In this document: positions 34,544 through 38,016 of the stretch, one piece after another
Layout: every line of letters begins with the position of its first letter
How positions within the stretch are numbered: the stretch's first letter is position 1
NCBI GenBank assembly: GCA_012034615.1
Contig: JAAUPA010000014.1
Location: 1 to 38,016, forward strand
Length of the DNA stretch: 38,016 nt
Direction: 5' to 3'
Source of the DNA: Leptolyngbyaceae cyanobacterium CSU_1_4
GTDB taxonomy: Bacteria; Cyanobacteriota; Cyanobacteriia; Elainellales; Elainellaceae
The notes under the pieces: generated by a model
Seen by the model: only the letters and a program-made list of their open reading frames with translations
What the model was told of the DNA's origin: nothing
Database searches by the model: none
Program-made: the position numbers and the translations under genes

Positions 34544-36123
34544 TGTTCGTCTCCTTTGTAATTATTGGGTTGCATTCGTTCAATCAGATGATCTCCAACT
34601 CGTAAAGCATTAGCAATGATCGTCAATGTTGGGTTCACGGCTGCGCTAGAGCGGAAGAAGCTTCCATCCACTACGTATAGATTGTCTACATCGTGAGTGC
34701 GACAATTAATGTCTAGCACTGAGGTTTGCGGATCTTCACCAAAGCGACAGGTGCCGCATTGATGAGCTACACCTTGAAGCGGAATTTTTTTACGAAAATA
34801 GAAGGAACAAGGAAGGATGCGATCGCCACAGTCAATAGATTTCAGCACCTCTGCCCAACGCTGGAGCAATCGATCGAAAGCAGTGGTGTTATTGTCCGTA
34901 TAGTGAAGATGAATGGTGTTCTCTTGAACTAAAACTCGATTGTTTGCATCCGGTAAATCTTCAGCAGTCAACCACCAATCGACCGAATGATTTGCCATTG
35001 AAGTAAAAACTTCTCGGTCTTGAAAAGAAATTCCAGCAATCGCAGGTGAATCTAAAGCAATCATATCAGCGTTCACTTTGCCTAACAATTGTACGTGTCC
35101 CATGGGGTAATCAAAGCCTTTCTCTCCCCAGTAAAAATCATTCACCGCCATCGTTTTCTGAAATTGGGTAGGATTCAACTTTTTCGTTAACCCCACAATT
35201 GCTCCATTCTGATGCTTCATGAAATTCCGTCCCACCTGATCAGAGCGGTTTGCTAATCCGTTAGGGTGCTGATCGTTTGCCGAGCGGAGTAGCAGCGCAG
35301 CGGAATTGATTGCCCCACAGGAAACTACCACAATATCAGCGGAAAACAAGTGAACCTGACCTGCAACTTCAGCCTCTACTGCCGTGACTTCCCGACCAGA
35401 TGGGCTAGTGTGCAGGCGCAGAGCTTTGGCTTCTGTCAATAACGTTAGATTGTCATGGCTCTCATCGGCGGGGCGCACACAGTTGATATCTGCATCTGCT
35501 TTAGCATTCACTAAACAAGGAAATCCATCACAAGTATTACAGCGAATGCAAGGACTTAAATGACGGCTTGCTTCATTCAACTTGATTGCCAACGGCATAT
35601 AAAACGGATGCAATCCTTTTGTTTGTAATGCATCATGAATTTCTTGAATGCGCGGCTCGTGGCGAATGGGTGGGAAAGGATAGTCTTGAGTGGCGATCGG
35701 CTCTGTGGGATCTAAACCATGCTGACCATGCACTTCATAGAGTTTTTCAGCCTGAGTATAGTAAGGCTCAAAATCACGATACTTTAAAGGCCATTCTGGG
35801 GAAATACCGTCTTTGTGGTGTACCTGTTCAAAGTCTCGTTCGCGCCAACGAAATAGGGCACCACCATATACTTTGGTGTTACCGCCCACGAAATACCCTG
35901 TCCCAGGATGGAGTGCCTGCCCCGTCTGATCTCGCCAAACTTCGGTGGTATGGTAGCGGTCTTGCTCAAAAACCGATGCTGTATCCCAGTTCTCTTTCTC
36001 TCTAGGCAAGAAAGAACCGCGTTCTAAAACCAAAATTTTCTTGCCTGTGGGAGCCAGACGATGGGCTAGGGTGCCCCCGCCTGCGCCTGTTCCAATGATA
36101 ATAATGTCGTAATAGGAGTTCAT
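34498..36123 (-). CDS. GMC-family FAD-dependent oxidoreductase
   Basis: This 541-residue cytoplasmic enzyme has the FAD Rossmann motif IIIGTGAGGGTLAHRLA (8-24) and ILVLERG closing the beta-alpha-beta unit. The C-terminal FAD/catalytic block reads VAHQCGTCRFGEDP and DGSFFRSSAAVNPTLTIIANA, with the His and Asn that usually form the catalytic pair. A four-Cys motif CIRCNTCDGFPC with a further Cys lies in the middle, seen in a subset of GMC enzymes. The substrate is probably an alcohol or sugar and is not known. It has its own upstream region with a perfect palindrome at 36202-36225, and it is followed by the overlapping rclC-like gene. Confidence 0.88.
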   Translation of the reverse strand: MNSYYDIIIIGTGAGGGTLAHRLAPTGKKILVLERGSFLPREKENWDTASVFEQDRYHTTEVWRDQTGQALHPGTGYFVGGNTKVYGGALFRWRERDFEQVHHKDGISPEWPLKYRDFEPYYTQAEKLYEVHGQHGLDPTEPIATQDYPFPPIRHEPRIQEIHDALQTKGLHPFYMPLAIKLNEASRHLSPCIRCNTCDGFPCLVNAKADADINCVRPADESHDNLTLLTEAKALRLHTSPSGREVTAVEAEVAGQVHLFSADIVVVSCGAINSAALLLRSANDQHPNGLANRSDQVGRNFMKHQNGAIVGLTKKLNPTQFQKTMAVNDFYWGEKGFDYPMGHVQLLGKVNADMIALDSPAIAGISFQDREVFTSMANHSVDWWLTAEDLPDANNRVLVQENTIHLHYTDNNTTAFDRLLQRWAEVLKSIDCGDRILPCSFYFRKKIPLQGVAHQCGTCRFGEDPQTSVLDINCRTHDVDNLYVVDGSFFRSSAAVNPTLTIIANALRVGDHLIERMQPNNYKGDEQWQLQHPIESHSVAS

Positions 36124-36605
36124 ATGCTCTCAACTTGTTCCATGGTTAGGAATAAATTTGGAAAAAACAGGTTCCTTGCTTAACTCACTCAACAAGGTTT
36201 TATTCAATCATGAGCATGATTGAATGTCCTGAATTCGCTGTGATAGTTTCATGAGATTAAGATAAGAATTTGTCGTTAATTGCGATCGCTACAAGTGTTC
36301 TTCCTACTTATCCTCTAGCGCATTCACAGAAGAAGCTATGAGGTCAGATTTTTACCTGTAATATACGCTGGTACGAACTCAGATAAGAACTTAGTGATAA
36401 CCTAAAAAATCCTACTGCATTAACTGTATTGACATGCTTCTTAAAAAACTTATTCTTGTCCTTGTCACGGACTATTATCCACCAGAATGACCCACGAGGT
36501 GATGCTTGTAGCCTCATTCTTCTTACAGGGTGTAGATTAAGCTATAGAAGTATTTCAAGAGCCGTACCATCCCTCTGAACCGTGACTCGGCTCCATTCTA
36601 AATAA
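36124..36605. promoter_or_regulatory. 480-base intergenic region with probable promoter of the GMC gene
   Basis: The region holds the palindrome listed separately and A/T-rich stretches with no open frame. On the plus strand TTGACA (36429-36434) is followed after 16 bases by TATTCT, promoter-like but facing no gene. A short inverted repeat GAGCCG (36559-36564) / CGGCTC (36588-36593) lies 13 bases past the antiporter stop and might be its terminator, though the T-run is poor. One HIP1 octamer is present. Nothing else is recognised. Confidence 0.4.
36202..36225. promoter_or_regulatory. perfect 24-bp palindrome upstream of GMC oxidoreductase
   Basis: ATTCAATCATG and CATGATTGAAT are exact reverse complements separated by AG. 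It lies 79 bases before the GMC start codon. Its size and near-zero spacer suit a dimeric regulator operator better than an RNA hairpin. No regulator gene is adjacent. Confidence 0.5.
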
Positions 36606-38016
36606 TCACTTTGCTGGCTGTAAAAATGTTTCGGTTAGCATCTGCTCGGGTAAACACAAGATAGTCGAGTGGCTCTGGATCAGGACTGGCATTTTACAAG
36701 ATACAGATGGGCTGGTTAGATAAGTCATGCGATCGCCCACTTGCCAAGGTTCACTGGCGATCGCAATCTGTAAACGATCCCCTCGCTCGATCAAAAGCGG
36801 CAGCACATGGCCCGCCATAATGCAGGCTTGCAATTCAGACTGCTGTGCAACAAAGTTTTCTGACTGCAACACCACTTCAACTAACTGCACGTCGTCTTTC
36901 GCCAAACACTGATCCCATTGATCAAGGGAAACTTGGGATGCAAAAGCAATTTTGATTCCTGTTGCAGCAAAGCTGAGATTATTGCCACTATTCAAGGGCG
37001 GTTGAGATAATGTGGCGACTGTATCAGGACGGAATAATTCTAAAGCCCGTTGGGCTAAAATCCCGTTTAGCTCTGGATTGTTAGTCAGGGCCAGAAAGGT
37101 GCTTAAGGACGCGATTCCTGCTGCTTCTAGTTCCTCTAAATTTAAGTATTTGCTGATAATAGGAATTTCATCTAGCTGAACCGAGTTAGCATCATGGGTA
37201 TTAAGGTCAATTAACACCACTGTTTCTCCTTTTTGGCGAAGTAACTGAGCTAGCAGTTGACTGAGTGAATTATTCCCAACCATCACAGTCCTAACCTGCT
37301 TTGTCTGCACTCCCAAACAACGGGCAATCCATCCTGCCGTTAGCCCTTGCACAAAAACAGTCATGAGCACAGTTAGAAAAACGAGGGCTTTAACAGCATT
37401 ACCGCCATCAATGCCTTTTTTTGTAAGGGAGAGGGCAAAGAGGGATGCCATGGAGGCGGCGACAATGCCCCGGGGAGCGATCCAAGAGAGAAAGAATCGC
37501 TGCTGCCAACTAAAGCCTCGATTCCAGGTTGATAAGAGAATATTAAGGGGGCGCACCACGAGCATTAGGGCTAACACTGTCAGGACGCTTCCCCCGCCTA
37601 AATCAAACACGCTGGCGATCGACAAATCAGCCGCCAACAGTACGAACAATATCGAATTTGCTAAAATCCCTAACTGTTCGTTAAACTGCCGGATCAAGCG
37701 TTCTTCCGGAACAGCCGCCGCCCGCAAAATTACTCCCATAAGCACGGCAACCAGCAGCCCCGACTCGCTTCGTAGGGCTTGTGCCAGACTGAAAGCACCC
37801 CACACTGCCGCTAAGACGACGAGATTCTTTAATTCTTGAGGCAGAGATTTAGATTGCTTCAACAACAGACTGAGTAAGCCGCCAGCAATCAGCCCGATCG
37901 CCACCCCAATTCCTAACCTCAGAGCCAATCCTTCAGCAAAACAAGGGAATTGCCGTTCCGACCAAAACTAGCGGCACCTCATTTCTACTCAAAATAATGT
38001 TTGAGGGTAATCACCG
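36606..38016 (-). CDS. CPA1-type cation:proton antiporter with C-terminal NAD-binding region (5' end cut by window)
   Basis: The frame from 37928 down encodes the second half of the membrane domain: RSESGLLVAVLMGVILRA, PEERLIRQFNEQLGILANSILFVLLAADLSI and FFLSWIAPRGIVAASMASLF, typical of cyanobacterial CPA1 Na+/H+ antiporters. A TrkA-N-like Rossmann region then follows (VRTVMVGNNSLSQLLAQLLRQKG) and a TrkA-C-like domain near the end. It would exchange Na+ or K+ for protons, gated by nucleotide. The apparent TTG start at 37928 is internal: upstream, an adjacent frame reads NEVPLVLVGTAIPLF to the window edge. The join near 37940 is out of register, so there is a frameshift, and the N-terminal half lies outside the window. 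Confidence 0.8.

Noticed and set aside
36429..36456. TTGACA-16-TATTCT promoter on the plus strand
   Set aside because: It faces the end of a minus-strand gene and no plus-strand gene or RNA is recognisable. The match may be chance in A/T-rich DNA.

Overview
The window comes from a cyanobacterium. It is dotted with HIP1-type octamers (GCGATCGC) and carries an Rcp1-like response regulator, a cyanobacterial-style antiporter with a C-terminal NAD-binding region, PIN toxin-antitoxin pairs, DUF4351 relics, an IS630 relic and a heptanucleotide tandem repeat. No tRNA, rRNA or CRISPR array was seen. Almost every gene lies on the minus strand.

Region 1 (1-3060) is a plastic margin. It holds a truncated IS630 transposase abutting the last third of an iron-siderophore binding protein gene, an intact PIN toxin-antitoxin pair, a second pair whose toxin has an in-frame stop, and two related DUF4351 relics on either side of that second pair.

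Region 2 (3061-24968, all minus, apparently one transcription unit read from 24968 downward) is the highlight. It encodes a giant Tc-toxin A subunit of about 4,900 residues. The ends are canonical: a VRP1-like N-terminus, an ABC-toxin N region, a neuraminidase-like domain, a coiled-coil/pore region and a TcB-binding C-terminus. Two arrays of hemopexin repeats are inserted, about 23 repeats and about 10 repeats. Upstream is a small protein made of two copies of a helical module. Downstream, where tcB/tcC genes might be expected, there are instead three proteins with basic Arg/Ser-rich N-terminal tails: one with five 60-residue repeats, one long helical protein with glycine-rich hydrophobic hairpins, and one with a TcdA/TcdB-type glycosyltransferase domain (DxD motif). 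The junctions in front of two of these genes are copies of each other, which suggests exchangeable cargo cassettes. My inference is that TcA serves here as a receptor-binding and translocating shell for separately encoded cargo.

Region 3 (25240-38016) looks like ordinary stress and osmolyte functions: a GH63-type glycosidase, a DM13 lipoprotein, an SDR / flavin reductase / aquaporin operon, a two-component cluster, a GMC oxidoreductase overlapping an RclC-like membrane protein, and a CPA1 antiporter running off the right edge.

About ten reading-frame breaks, mostly explained by one missing base, occur both in the toxin locus and in ordinary genes (aquaporin, antiporter). This fits uncorrected sequencing errors at least as well as gene decay. 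I therefore describe the broken genes both as seen and as reconstructed.
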